Below are positions 32,083 through 41,059 of a DNA stretch of 64,000 bases, one piece after another; within the stretch, counting starts at the first letter, position 1, and the number at the start of each line of letters is the position of its first letter. Source of the stretch: CBDCUF01 sp965222525 (GTDB taxonomy: Bacteria; Pseudomonadota; Alphaproteobacteria; Rickettsiales; UBA8987); the NCBI GenBank assembly GCA_965222525.1, contig OZ244955.1, positions 372,001 through 436,000 of the forward strand, written 5' to 3'. The notes under the pieces are model-generated. The model ran no database searches. It had not been told where the DNA came from and was given only the letters and a program-made list of their open reading frames with translations. Made by a program: the position numbers and the translations under genes.

Positions 32083-33624
32083 ATGGATAAAATTCTGATA
32101 CTGGATTTCGGGTCGCAGGTGACACAGCTAATCGCCCGCAGGGTGCGTGAGAGCAAGGTATATTGCGAGATTAAGCCTTATAATATTTCACTTGAGGAAA
32201 TCAGGAATTTTGATGCAAAAGCAATAATTCTCTCCGGCGGGCCATCTTCGGTTTCTACCGCGGATTCTCCGAAAATTTCCGCTGATATATTCGAGCTTGG
32301 ACTGCCGATTCTGGGGATTTGTTACGGTCAGCAATTGATGTGTAAATTGCTTGGCGGCGAGGTGGAGGCTTCCGACGAACGTGAGTTCGGCAGGGCTTTT
32401 ATTGAGGTAACGCAGATGTCTCCCTTGTTTGAAGAGGTGTGGGATGTTGGTGGTGCACATCAGGTGTGGATGAGCCATGGTGACCGGGTAAGCAGGCTGC
32501 CGCAAGGCTTTGCGCCGATTGCCGCCAGTGAGAATGCACCATATGCGGTGATTGCTGATGAGAAGCGGAAATTCTACGGGGTGCAGTTTCATCCAGAAGT
32601 GGTGCATACGCCGGACGGGGCAGGATTGCTGACCAATTTTACTCATACAATCGCCGGATGTACAGGCGACTGGAACATGCATAATTTCCTTGAGGCGGAG
32701 ATTGAGAAACTGCATAGACAGATTGGCGACGGGCAGGTTATCTGCGGGGTGAGCGGCGGGGTGGATAGCTCGGTGGTAGCGACCTTGCTGCATCGGGCGA
32801 TTGGTGACCGGCTCAAGGCAATATTTGTTGATACCGGCCTGCTGCGCAAGGATGAGGCAAGGCATGTGGCCGAGATGTTTGCCGATTATCATATCCCGCT
32901 GCATCAGGTGGACAGGAGCGAGTTATTTCTTGGAAAACTGGCTGGTGTTACAGACCCGGAAGAGAAGCGGAAAATCATAGGAAATACTTTTATAGATGTG
33001 TTTGAACAGGAGGCAGAAAACATAGGTGAAACAGAGTTTCTGGCGCAGGGGACGCTTTACCCTGATGTAATAGAGTCTGTTTCAGTGCATGGTGACGCAA
33101 GTGTAACTATCAAATCCCACCATAATGTCGGTGGACTTCCTGAGCGGATGAATATGAAGCTGGTTGAACCGGTGAGGGAATTATTCAAGGATGAAGTGCG
33201 TAAACTGGGGCTGGAACTGGGATTAAAGGAGGAAATGGTAAATCGTCACCCGTTTCCCGGTCCCGGTCTGGCTATCAGGATTCCGGGCGAGATCACCGCT
33301 GAAAAAGTGACGATTTTGCAGGAAGCGGATGCGATCTATATTGAGGAAATCCGCAAGGCCGGGCTATATAATGATATCTGGCAGGCATTTGCCGTATTGC
33401 TGCCGGTTCGGACTGTTGGGGTAATGGGGGATAGCCGCACATACGAATATGTATGCGCTCTCAGAGCCGTTACTTCCACAGACGGAATGACCGCCGATTT
33501 CTACCAGTTCAACCATGATTTTTTAAGCAAGGTCAGCACCCGTATTATAAACAATGTTAAAGGTATCAATCGGGTAGTGTATGACATTACCAGCAAGCCC
33601 CCTGGCACTATAGAGTGGGAGTAG
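32083..33624 (+). CDS. guaA: GMP synthase (glutamine-hydrolysing)
   Basis: Converts XMP to GMP with ATP and glutamine ammonia. Residues 1-200 are the class I amidotransferase domain: SGGPSSV, nucleophile Cys about 80 in LGICYGQQLM, and VQFHPEVVHTPDG. Residues 205-400 are the ATP pyrophosphatase domain with the P-loop GVSGGVDSSVVATL. The C-terminal dimerisation domain ends in DITSKPPGTIEWE. Length 513 is standard. A TTGACC/GATAAA pair 17 bases apart lies immediately upstream. Confidence 0.98.
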   Translation: MDKILILDFGSQVTQLIARRVRESKVYCEIKPYNISLEEIRNFDAKAIILSGGPSSVSTADSPKISADIFELGLPILGICYGQQLMCKLLGGEVEASDEREFGRAFIEVTQMSPLFEEVWDVGGAHQVWMSHGDRVSRLPQGFAPIAASENAPYAVIADEKRKFYGVQFHPEVVHTPDGAGLLTNFTHTIAGCTGDWNMHNFLEAEIEKLHRQIGDGQVICGVSGGVDSSVVATLLHRAIGDRLKAIFVDTGLLRKDEARHVAEMFADYHIPLHQVDRSELFLGKLAGVTDPEEKRKIIGNTFIDVFEQEAENIGETEFLAQGTLYPDVIESVSVHGDASVTIKSHHNVGGLPERMNMKLVEPVRELFKDEVRKLGLELGLKEEMVNRHPFPGPGLAIRIPGEITAEKVTILQEADAIYIEEIRKAGLYNDIWQAFAVLLPVRTVGVMGDSRTYEYVCALRAVTSTDGMTADFYQFNHDFLSKVSTRIINNVKGINRVVYDITSKPPGTIEWE

Positions 33625-33693
33625 CTTAACCTTTTCTTAATTTTTTCTTTACTTTCTATTAATTTTCTGATATTGCTGTATAAATAGCACAAG

Positions 33694-33711
33694 GTTACAG
33701 GTGTCTGTAAC
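33694..33711. promoter_or_regulatory. Palindrome upstream of a small membrane ORF
   Basis: GTTACAG-GTGT-CTGTAAC is a perfect 7-base inverted repeat with a 4-base gap, 35 bases before the ORF at 33746. A TGTATAAAT extended -10-like sequence lies just upstream (about 33677-33685). It could be an operator or a short hairpin. Confidence 0.35.
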
Positions 33712-33745
33712 GCCGCCGTTATGATGTCTAGAATCAGGGAATTAA

Positions 33746-33943
33746 ATGCTACAAAAAATACATACTATAATGACATACGAAATTTCTATATTGCAGCTTG
33801 TGGTTGTCATGATAGCTGCCACCATACTATCTCTGGCTGTGCTATCAGGCTTGGACAGAATCCGCTCTACCGGCACCAGAGCACTATTAACCGAAGTGCA
33901 TATCCAGAAATTCGAAGCTGAAAAATCCCGCTATGGTTTCTAA
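33746..33943 (+). CDS. Possible small membrane protein
   Basis: A 65-residue ORF with one strong hydrophobic segment (about 16-34, LQLVVVMIAATILSLAVLS) and a charged C-terminus (IQKFEAEKSRYGF). An AGGG lies six bases before the ATG. It fills an otherwise empty 326-base gap between guaA and rodA and converges on rodA. No family is recognised. Coding status is uncertain because hydrophobic short frames can arise by chance. Confidence 0.4.
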   Translation: MLQKIHTIMTYEISILQLVVVMIAATILSLAVLSGLDRIRSTGTRALLTEVHIQKFEAEKSRYGF

Positions 33944-33950
33944 ACAGCTT

Positions 33951-35102
33951 CTAATCCGTATTTACATCCACATCCTTATGTGCATGGGCATTCAGGATAA
34001 AGCCCAGCCCGATAAAAGTGCTTATCATACTGCTACCGCCATATGACAGCAGCGGCAGCGGTACTCCAACCACTGGCAATATCCCCGATACCATTCCGAT
34101 ATTGATAAATACATGCAGAAACAGCAACGCCGCCACTCCCAGTGCCATCAACTGCCCGAACTGGCTGTAGCAGCCTGTCCCGATGCGCATCGCCATCATG
34201 ATTATCAGCCCGTACAAAATAACCATCGCCGCACCGCCGACAAAACCGAACTCCTCGGCAACTATCGAGAATATAAAGTCAGTCTGCTTTTCCGGCAGGA
34301 AACTAAGTCTGCTCTGGGTGCCATTGAGGAATCCCTTGCCGAAAAAACCGCCGGAACCGATAGCGATCTTCGACTGGATAATATTATATCCCGAACCGAG
34401 CGGGTCGCTTTCGGGATTAAGGAAAGTGATAACCCGCTGTTTCTGGTAGTCTTTTACCAGGCCCTGCTGCCATGCTACCGGAATAACTATTGCAATCGCA
34501 ATTCCCGCTATAACAAATTTCTTCCAGCCAATGCCGGCCAGAAATACCACTGCACCGCTCATCATAATCATTATGGCAGCAGTGCCGAGATTGGGCTGCT
34601 TCAATACCAGCAGGGATGACAGGCCGATCAGTATAGCCGGAACTATGAGGGTGGTCAGGCGCTTGATATTGTTGTAATGCACATCGTTGAAATAGCGCGC
34701 CAGAGCCAGAACCAGCATGATTTTGGCTATCTCGGAAGGCTGAAAACGGAACCCGCCTATATTCAGCCAGCGCTGTGCTCCAAGGCCACCTTCCACTCCC
34801 CTGAATTCAACCAGAACCAGTAATGCCAGCCCCAGAATATAGCCGAAATAGGCAAAGCCATACCAGAATTTTATATCAATCAGGGCGATGGTCACCATGA
34901 ATATAATGCCGATGATAAAATGTATGGTCTGGCGTGATGCCCATGGCTCAAAGCTACCGCCCGCTACCGAATACAGCATCGCAATGCCGGTAAAGGATAT
35001 TGCTGATGCAAGCAGCACCAGCCCCCATGGCAGCCCGATGAATTTGCGGATTAATATAAGCTCGATATTTTCTGTGCTTGTCGACAGAGCCATAGCCGTC
35101 AT
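33951..35102 (-). CDS. rodA: Rod shape peptidoglycan polymerase RodA
   Basis: SEDS-family glycosyltransferase of 383 residues with about ten membrane segments. It polymerises lipid II for lateral wall growth with PBP2. GGLGAQRWLNIGGFRFQPSEIAKIMLVLALARYF contains the conserved SEDS Q-P-S-E region. GSGGFFGKGFLNGTQSRLSFLPEKQTDFIFSIVAEEFGFVGG carries the catalytic-loop residues, and PLLSYGGSSM is the C-terminal signature. mrdA (PBP2), the usual neighbour, is absent. Instead rodA follows the large ankyrin/SPOR gene with a 33-base gap on the same strand. Confidence 0.94.
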   Translation of the reverse strand: MTAMALSTSTENIELILIRKFIGLPWGLVLLASAISFTGIAMLYSVAGGSFEPWASRQTIHFIIGIIFMVTIALIDIKFWYGFAYFGYILGLALLVLVEFRGVEGGLGAQRWLNIGGFRFQPSEIAKIMLVLALARYFNDVHYNNIKRLTTLIVPAILIGLSSLLVLKQPNLGTAAIMIMMSGAVVFLAGIGWKKFVIAGIAIAIVIPVAWQQGLVKDYQKQRVITFLNPESDPLGSGYNIIQSKIAIGSGGFFGKGFLNGTQSRLSFLPEKQTDFIFSIVAEEFGFVGGAAMVILYGLIIMMAMRIGTGCYSQFGQLMALGVAALLFLHVFINIGMVSGILPVVGVPLPLLSYGGSSMISTFIGLGFILNAHAHKDVDVNTD

Positions 35103-35135
35103 TATAGTGGGTGTAGAGAATATTAAAAGAAGCGA

Positions 35136-38100
35136 TTACTCGCGGACTGTGGAACAGCGCAGAGGGTCTTTCTGGAATATAACGCAATATTCATATACTT
35201 CGCTGACGGAAGGTAATGGACCGATCTGTATGGAGTAGTTGCCGGAATCCGGAGCGTGGGAAATCAACTTGTGCGCTAGATTTACCGAATTTTTCGCAGA
35301 TGTATCCTTGAAGTATTTTTCAGCCTTTTCCTTATTTTCAAACTCACCTACCCTGAGCCAGTAATCTTCATCTACCGCAGGTGCGGTTGAAGTGTTGGTA
35401 TCGGGAATTATTTCGGCGGTGCTGATATTGGTTGAGGCATCAGCTACCCGTACCGCTTCGGCCACCTCGACATCGCCTGTTAAAATATCCAGATCATCAA
35501 GCACATCCAGTTCACTGCCGGGTTCGTCATCATATTCGGAGATTTCAGTCTGTCTGAGGAAATCCTCTGAAATATCAACCTCTTCCAGCGGGGTATCACT
35601 TGTCAGGGAAGTCTCCGCCGTGCGCGGTTTTATCGAAGGTACCGGGATGTTATCGGGAAGATTGTCCGGAATAACAACCTCATCGTCATATTGGGTGATT
35701 ATTTCGCCGTCTTCGAAACTATGCGGGGATTCTATCGGTTCTATATATGTACTCACAGTTGAAGAGGAGACGGATGATGTGGTGGAAGTGCTGGAAAGCC
35801 CCAGATTGGCCGAAGCATTTTCCGCATCCCTTATCGCAGCCAATGCCGAACGCAGATCATCCTCGGCAACACGTGCTTTTTCCTGTGCCGCTATCATGGC
35901 ACGTCGCGCACGTTCCTCTTCTCCACCGGCGCTGTCAGCCTCGCGCAAGGCCGTATCGCGCTGCTTTCTGGCTGATGCAATATTGGCGTCGGTATCGCTG
36001 CGTGCTTGTGCACGCCGTTCCGCAGCTCTGCGTGCAGTCTCGCGCTTTTTCGCCGCCGCCCGCCGTATCAATTCAAGCGCTTCCTTCTCGGCCGCTGCCT
36101 CTTCGCGTGCAATACGCTCAAGCTCGCGCTGCATATTTGCTTCGGCAGTCTTGATTTTCTCGGCAGCAATCCTGTCGGCCTCCTCCCTGGCTTTACGTGC
36201 TTTTGTACGTGCGGCCTCCATAGCACGTTCTGCCGCTTTCTGCGCACGCTCCGCCTCTATTTTAGCCAGCTCAGCTTCACTTTTTTTCTCGGCTCCGGCA
36301 ATTTTGGATTCCTCGATTCTTCGGATTTTTGCAGCAAGCTCCCGCGCCATTTCAGCTTCGCGCTGCTTTTTAGCAGCCAGTTCACGGGCGTGTGCCGCAT
36401 CAATTTTTGCCTGTTCAACCTTACGGACAGCCTCATATTGCTCATCCTTGCGCTTTTCCAATGTAGCAACTTCGGCGGCAGCGGCCTCGGCTTCGGCACG
36501 CTTTCTGGCAGCCAGCGATTTCGCTTCAAGCAAACGTTCCTCCAGTGATGTGCCGGATGCGGTGCCGGCAGGGACATATTGCTGTGCTGACACAAGATAT
36601 TGTTTAGCCTGATCAAGCCGTATCTGCGCACGCAACACTTCATCTTCAGCTTCACGAACCGCCTCGAGCATTTCCGGCGGCACTTCTATATCCGCCTTGC
36701 CTTTCCACCATGTACGTGACGGCTCTCCCAGCTCTCCGGCTGGCTTCGGATTTTGTTTAACTACCTCACCACCAGGATTCTGTACAGGGCGTCTTCTGCC
36801 GCCGGTAGTATCGGATGTAACATTAGGCGCACTACTCCTTCCGGCAGCGGCAATTTCCTGTTTTTTACGCTCGAGCGCAAAGCGCGCCACTTCCGCCCTT
36901 GCCTGCGCATCACTTAATGCGGTCTTTGCCGCTTCAATCTCGGCTTCTGCCGAATGAATCCGCTCAGTCCGTTCCTGCTCCGCCGCTGCACTATATGTAC
37001 TGCTACCGGTTCCGAGAAGGTTATCCGCCTCCTCATTAATCCGTCTTACATTATCCTCGGCAATTCTTGCCGCTTCCTCTGCCCTGCGCTCCAGCTCAAT
37101 TGCGCGTTGCCGCTCTACCTCAATTTCCTGCACCTCTTCCTCGGCAGCCCTGATTCTTCTGCGTGCACGTTCCTTGACCTGCATCAGTTCATGCTGGCTG
37201 CGGGTGACAGGGTTACTATCCGCGCTGGGGGAAATATCGCCCAGACTCTCCGTATCCTCAACGCCTTCCCTGAGCCTTTTTAGAATCTCGGCCCGCTCTT
37301 TCTCGACTTCCTGTTTAAACTGCTTACGCTCCTCTTTTACATATCTCTCAACCTCCTCCTCGGCCTTTTTATCAGCGGCAGTTTTGGCAGTCCTGGCCTC
37401 CTTTCTGGCCTCCTGTTTTATCCGCTTTACCTCATTACGTAATTTTTGACGCTGGGCTTCCTTTAACTCGGCTATAGCCGCCATCTGCAGGCTATCCTCT
37501 GCGGTCAGATCCTCATGGCTTTTTTCGTATGATGTACTGAACCCGTTGCCATCGTGATATTCATGTACATAACTGGCACTGATAACCTTGGAGGAATTGG
37601 ATACGCCACCTTTGGCTGCAATAACCTTTCCCTTGCCGCCACCTGATGCCGGTTTTTTAGTAGCAATGGAGGAAGTGGAAATACTGGCGGTAAGTATGTC
37701 GAAAAGTATCCTGTTGTTTTTTGCCAGATTCAATGTGCTTTTGCCACTGCTATTCACCTTAGAGGCATCTGCACCGTTTTCCAGTAGAAATACCGCAATA
37801 TCACGGTTCTTGCGGCGTACCGCATGCATCAAGGCAGTCTCTCCGATGAAATTTACACTATTTACATCCGCTCCCTTATCAACAAGCGTCCGGGCGGTTT
37901 CCTTATGGTTTTTGGAGACGGCGCGCATCAGCGGAGTCCAGCCCTCACTGTCACGTGCATCAACCTTGGCATTATATTCCAGCAATTGCCTGGCAAAATC
38001 GGTCTTGCCCTGACGGCTTGCAATATGCAGTGCAGTTGCGCCGCCAATATCGGTAGCATTCACATCCGCATCCGCATCCAGCAGCACCTTGCCGATATTC

Positions 38101-38408
38101 TGATTTCCCTGATATGCCGCCCGCATCAGAGCAGTAGTGTTGAATTTACCCTGACTATTAACATCGGTACCCTTGTTAATCAGCCCCTTGACTATAAGCA
38201 TATTACCGCGGTCGGCCGCATCTACCAGTACATTACCGAACGCAGGCTTTCTGCTTGCATTGAATCCGGAACGGGAGGGTTTTTTCTGTGGCACTGCATA
38301 TGAAGGGGCAGAGAGACTATCACCGAATGTCTGTGCATTGGCCGGTATATAAGACACCTGGGTTGCCAGAACCGCCAGGCTACAACAAATTTTTCCCCAT
38401 GACTTCAT
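35136..38408 (-). CDS. Exported ankyrin-repeat / coiled-coil / SPOR-like protein
   Basis: A 1090-residue protein of unusual build. A signal peptide (1-25, cleavage after ANA) is followed by about five and a half ankyrin repeats (57-241; for example NTTALMRAAYQGNQNIGKVLLDAD, GATALHIASRQGKTDFARQLL). A very long charged helical region rich in Ala, Glu, Arg and Lys (about 295-930) is expected to be coiled coil. A Ser/Thr- and Asp/Glu-rich acidic stretch comes next. The C-terminal domain (about 1010-1090) begins EDYWLRVGEFENKEKAEKYF and continues YSIQIGPLPSVSEVYEY, which resembles a SPOR domain that binds denuded septal peptidoglycan. The arrangement predicts a periplasmic wall-linked scaffold. 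It is apparently co-transcribed with rodA. Confidence 0.85.
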   Translation of the reverse strand: MKSWGKICCSLAVLATQVSYIPANAQTFGDSLSAPSYAVPQKKPSRSGFNASRKPAFGNVLVDAADRGNMLIVKGLINKGTDVNSQGKFNTTALMRAAYQGNQNIGKVLLDADADVNATDIGGATALHIASRQGKTDFARQLLEYNAKVDARDSEGWTPLMRAVSKNHKETARTLVDKGADVNSVNFIGETALMHAVRRKNRDIAVFLLENGADASKVNSSGKSTLNLAKNNRILFDILTASISTSSIATKKPASGGGKGKVIAAKGGVSNSSKVISASYVHEYHDGNGFSTSYEKSHEDLTAEDSLQMAAIAELKEAQRQKLRNEVKRIKQEARKEARTAKTAADKKAEEEVERYVKEERKQFKQEVEKERAEILKRLREGVEDTESLGDISPSADSNPVTRSQHELMQVKERARRRIRAAEEEVQEIEVERQRAIELERRAEEAARIAEDNVRRINEEADNLLGTGSSTYSAAAEQERTERIHSAEAEIEAAKTALSDAQARAEVARFALERKKQEIAAAGRSSAPNVTSDTTGGRRRPVQNPGGEVVKQNPKPAGELGEPSRTWWKGKADIEVPPEMLEAVREAEDEVLRAQIRLDQAKQYLVSAQQYVPAGTASGTSLEERLLEAKSLAARKRAEAEAAAAEVATLEKRKDEQYEAVRKVEQAKIDAAHARELAAKKQREAEMARELAAKIRRIEESKIAGAEKKSEAELAKIEAERAQKAAERAMEAARTKARKAREEADRIAAEKIKTAEANMQRELERIAREEAAAEKEALELIRRAAAKKRETARRAAERRAQARSDTDANIASARKQRDTALREADSAGGEEERARRAMIAAQEKARVAEDDLRSALAAIRDAENASANLGLSSTSTTSSVSSSTVSTYIEPIESPHSFEDGEIITQYDDEVVIPDNLPDNIPVPSIKPRTAETSLTSDTPLEEVDISEDFLRQTEISEYDDEPGSELDVLDDLDILTGDVEVAEAVRVADASTNISTAEIIPDTNTSTAPAVDEDYWLRVGEFENKEKAEKYFKDTSAKNSVNLAHKLISHAPDSGNYSIQIGPLPSVSEVYEYCVIFQKDPLRCSTVRE

Positions 38409-38502
38409 CCAGGAATACCTTTCTTGATACGACCGATCCTACCTTGACCTGCCGTGCATAACCCACCCCTGCCGGATTACAGAAAAACCCAGCATATTGC
38501 TA

Positions 38503-38530
38503 CCTATACGTTTTGCCAAATATTTGGCAA
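38503..38530 (-). promoter_or_regulatory. Promoter with palindromic operator upstream of the ankyrin/SPOR gene
   Basis: On the minus strand TTGCCA (38530-38525), a 16-base spacer and TATAGG (38508-38503) form a promoter-like pair. The perfect palindrome TTGCCAAATATTTGGCAA (38513-38530) covers the -35 and most of the spacer, so a dimeric regulator could occlude it. The start codon is about 95 bases downstream. Confidence 0.45.
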
Positions 38531-38707
38531 GCGCTATATGTTGATTGTGCCAACTTTTAACCACAAAATTTTGTAGTATAACATATAAGCCACAGTCGAG
38601 AGGGTTTCTAAGTTTTACATATAATAGGAAGCAAGACAGGGTGGGAGAAGTACGAGGAGAGAGAAGAGAGATCCTGACTTGCTTCCATAAGTTGAGGTTT
38701 GGGAAAG

Positions 38708-38777
38708 AAATTAGGAATATAGGAGTTTAGGAATACAGGAAATTTCCTGTATTCCTGTTTTCTTATATTCCTGATTC
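38708..38777. repeat. E-type palindrome
   Basis: The words TTAGGAATATAGGAG, TTTAGGAATACAGG on the left are matched by CCTGTATTCCTG and TCTTATATTCCTGATTC on the right. It is the longest E-type copy and occupies the 413-base gap between flgH and the ankyrin gene. The rest of that gap contains the palindromic promoter above, a purine-rich tract (38637-38672) and no recognisable gene. Confidence 0.6.
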
Positions 38778-38821
38778 TGTTCCTCAAAACCTGTTTCAAA
38801 AACTCCTTTCGACATACGACC

Positions 38822-39571
38822 CTACCATGGAGACAGTATATCTATAATCTGGTTGCCGATGCGCGGTTGCTGTACGTCGGATATCAGTCCCTTGCCACCA
38901 TATGATATTCTGGCTTCCGCAATCTGGTTAGCCTCTATCGTATTGGTCGGACTGACATCCTCGGAGCGGATAACCCCTTCGACCGTCAACTGCCGCACTT
39001 CAAAATTAACCCTTATCTCCTGACTGCCGTAAATCACCAGATTGCCGTTAGGCAAAACCTGGGTGACTACCGCCGCTACCTCGGTCTGGATTTCCTCCTC
39101 ACGCTCGATAATGCCTTCGCCCTTGCTGTCAGTATTGCCGGTTACACCAAGCAATGTGGAAGGGTTGGCGTTACCGGGGACAAGACCAAGCAATTTCCCT
39201 TCCAGCCCGAATACGTTAGGCGCGCCGAGATTCTCTGCGGTAGTCCGCTTGCGCTCGGTCTTGTTATCCAGCTCTGCCTTGTCCTTTATAATCACCTTGA
39301 CGGTTAAAATGTCTCCGACCTTATATGCCCGCTGGTCACGGAAGAACTGGCGGGTGGTATGGCTCCACAGCGAGTTGGCCGCCCTGACATCGGGTTGTGA
39401 TGCACGGGCAATCGGCCAGCGCACTGGTGCACTTTTATCCTTGGGATTCTGCACCTTTTCCATCTGAGGCTCCTTGCCTACATTACGCAATCTCTCCACC
39501 TGTTGTGATGTACAGGCGGGTGTGATTGCCAGTATCAGCAGGGTTAGTAATGTTGTTGTGTTTTTTTGCAT
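38822..39571 (-). CDS. flgH: Flagellar L-ring lipoprotein FlgH
   Basis: Outer-membrane L-ring subunit around the flagellar rod. Starting at the ATG at 39571 it has a lipoprotein signal (MQKNTTTLLTLLILAITPAC, lipid Cys 20). The FlgH core follows: SLWSHTTRQFFRDQRAYKVGDILTVKVIIKDKAELDNKTERKR, VVTQVLPNGNLVIYGSQEIRVNFEVR and the terminal GGKGLISDVQQPRIGNQIIDILSPW. A TTG five codons upstream is less likely. It is the last gene of flgF-flgG-orphan-flgA-flgH. Confidence 0.94.
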   Translation of the reverse strand: MQKNTTTLLTLLILAITPACTSQQVERLRNVGKEPQMEKVQNPKDKSAPVRWPIARASQPDVRAANSLWSHTTRQFFRDQRAYKVGDILTVKVIIKDKAELDNKTERKRTTAENLGAPNVFGLEGKLLGLVPGNANPSTLLGVTGNTDSKGEGIIEREEEIQTEVAAVVTQVLPNGNLVIYGSQEIRVNFEVRQLTVEGVIRSEDVSPTNTIEANQIAEARISYGGKGLISDVQQPRIGNQIIDILSPW

Positions 39572-39583
39572 TTTTAATAGAGT

Positions 39584-39645
39584 CAAGAATCGAGAAACTA
39601 GAATCAGGAATTTTTTCTATTTTCTCGATTCCAGATTCTTAATTC
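39584..39645. repeat. Word-type palindrome between flgA and flgH
   Basis: AGAATCGAGAAACTAGAATC and AGGAATTTTTTCTATT are followed by TTCTCGATTCCAGATTCTT and AATTCTTAAT. The stem spans most of the gap and lies where a ribosome-binding site for flgH would be expected nearby. Confidence 0.55.
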
Positions 39646-40335
39646 TTAATAATTCACCACTGCTTCGCCATTATCCCGCAGCATTGCCTGGATAATCTTG
39701 CCGCTTTTTACATTTTTTATCCTGATAACATCACCCTCAGCACCGCTTTCCATAGCCTTGCCGGAGGTTTTCAGTTCCATATATTCTGTGCGATAAATCA
39801 TCGGCACCAGATCACCCTTATCCACTATATCGGGTACTGTAATATCCCTTGTGCTTACCGGATTGCCGGTACGAATTGTTCTGACAGCTTCCCTGCCAAT
39901 CATTTCCTTACCCGAACGCACTACGTTACTGCGCAATGTTCTCTCCGGCATATCAATCCAGACTATATCCTTCTCGCCTATAATATCTCCCCTGTGGACA
40001 GTGGATGACAGGGTTGGCAGCGATACCATAATTTCATACTGTCCCTGTAATTTCAGGTCACCGTCTGTGCCGGAAAGATTCGCTTCAAAGCGCCGGCTCT
40101 TGTGATTCAGCTCCAGACCGGAAATCTCCAGACTGTCGGTATCAAGCACTTCCAGCTTTTCAACCGGCAGATATTCATTGCTGCCGACCATCCTCGCCCT
40201 GGTATGTTTCAGCCGGATATTTTCGCCCACACCTTCCCGTGCAATCTTCTGCGCAAGGAGACTGTCGAGATTGCCTGCTCCGGCCTGTGTGGTCAGCAAT
40301 AGAACGGTTAGTAATGTTAAAGCTGTTTTTTTCAT
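39646..40335 (-). CDS. flgA: Flagellar P-ring assembly chaperone FlgA
   Basis: Periplasmic chaperone for P-ring formation, 229 residues, with signal peptide MKKTALTLLTVLLLTTQAGAG. The C-terminal SAF-type domain shows VHRGDIIGEKDIVWIDMPE, MIGREAVRTIRTGNPVSTRDI and GDVIRIKNVKSGKIIQAML. An AAGGA ribosome-binding site sits four bases before the ATG, right after the orphan gene's stop codon. The FlgI gene is not in the window. Confidence 0.93.
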   Translation of the reverse strand: MKKTALTLLTVLLLTTQAGAGNLDSLLAQKIAREGVGENIRLKHTRARMVGSNEYLPVEKLEVLDTDSLEISGLELNHKSRRFEANLSGTDGDLKLQGQYEIMVSLPTLSSTVHRGDIIGEKDIVWIDMPERTLRSNVVRSGKEMIGREAVRTIRTGNPVSTRDITVPDIVDKGDLVPMIYRTEYMELKTSGKAMESGAEGDVIRIKNVKSGKIIQAMLRDNGEAVVNY

Positions 40336-40347
40336 ATGTCCTTCGCG

Positions 40348-41034
40348 TTATCTTTTTAATGAAGTTATATGGAAGCTTCCTTCATTAGCAAACTTGTCCA
40401 CCAACTGCTTTCTAGCCTTAGCACCTTCTCTAATGATAAAATCTCCTTCATCTCCAGTAAGCAATTTCACTGATAACAATAAAATATCTCCAGCCGGCAG
40501 TTTGTGGTTAACTTGTAGGTCAGGAGCAGAATTGCCTATTAAAATAGTAGTACGGTCATTTTGATTAAGCCACTTTTCAGAAATATCATTTAGCCCCATA
40601 TCAGAAGGATAAAGCTCCATTGTCAAAACACCTCCATTCTCTGATAAAATCTTTCTTGGGTCTCCTATACCAGCTATTTGATGGCTAAAATTGACTAAAT
40701 GCACTAGCGCCAGATTATTGTAAATATCCTTAGAACTATCCAAATCAGATATTTCCATCAGACATTCAACGCCACAGCCTACATTATTTTCACCTGTATC
40801 ATACGGATTTGTTAGACCATCACTTATGTATACCACCGTGTTTTCTTTGTGTATTATACACCATCCCTGACTTAGGCTAGGCCATTCAGGTGCATTTAGA
40901 AACGCTGTATTTATTATTGGAGCTATGCATTCAGAATCTACATTTCCCAGAGACTTAAATATCTCGTCTCTGGCATTCTGCGCATCTGTCATCCATTTGC
41001 TATATTGAGTTTTATTTTCATTATTTTCTTGCAT
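40348..41034 (-). CDS. AT-rich orphan inserted in the flagellar rod operon
   Basis: A 228-residue soluble protein without signal peptide. It contains GWCIIHKENTVVYISDGLTNPYD and NVGCGVECLMEISDL, with LVNFSHQIAGIGDPRKIL and LPAGDILLLSVKLLTGDEGDFI later. The pattern 'visDGLtnPyd ... GvEclmE' is faintly like SUFU-type or bacterial immunity-type domains, but I cannot support a family. The gene lies between flgG and flgA with a 12-base gap to flgA and is AT-richer than both. In related bacteria flgG and flgA are usually adjacent, so this gene looks inserted. No Pho-box-like promoter was seen upstream. Confidence 0.7.
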   Translation of the reverse strand: MQENNENKTQYSKWMTDAQNARDEIFKSLGNVDSECIAPIINTAFLNAPEWPSLSQGWCIIHKENTVVYISDGLTNPYDTGENNVGCGVECLMEISDLDSSKDIYNNLALVHLVNFSHQIAGIGDPRKILSENGGVLTMELYPSDMGLNDISEKWLNQNDRTTILIGNSAPDLQVNHKLPAGDILLLSVKLLTGDEGDFIIREGAKARKQLVDKFANEGSFHITSLKR

Positions 41035-41059
41035 TGACGTTTTCCTATTTTGTAATTAA

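Noticed and set aside
35392..36612. 406-residue plus-strand open frame rich in Ser and Ala
   Set aside because: It is the antisense of the long coiled-coil gene on the minus strand. Its composition is explained by reversing Ala/Glu/Arg codons, and it has no domain or ribosome-binding site.
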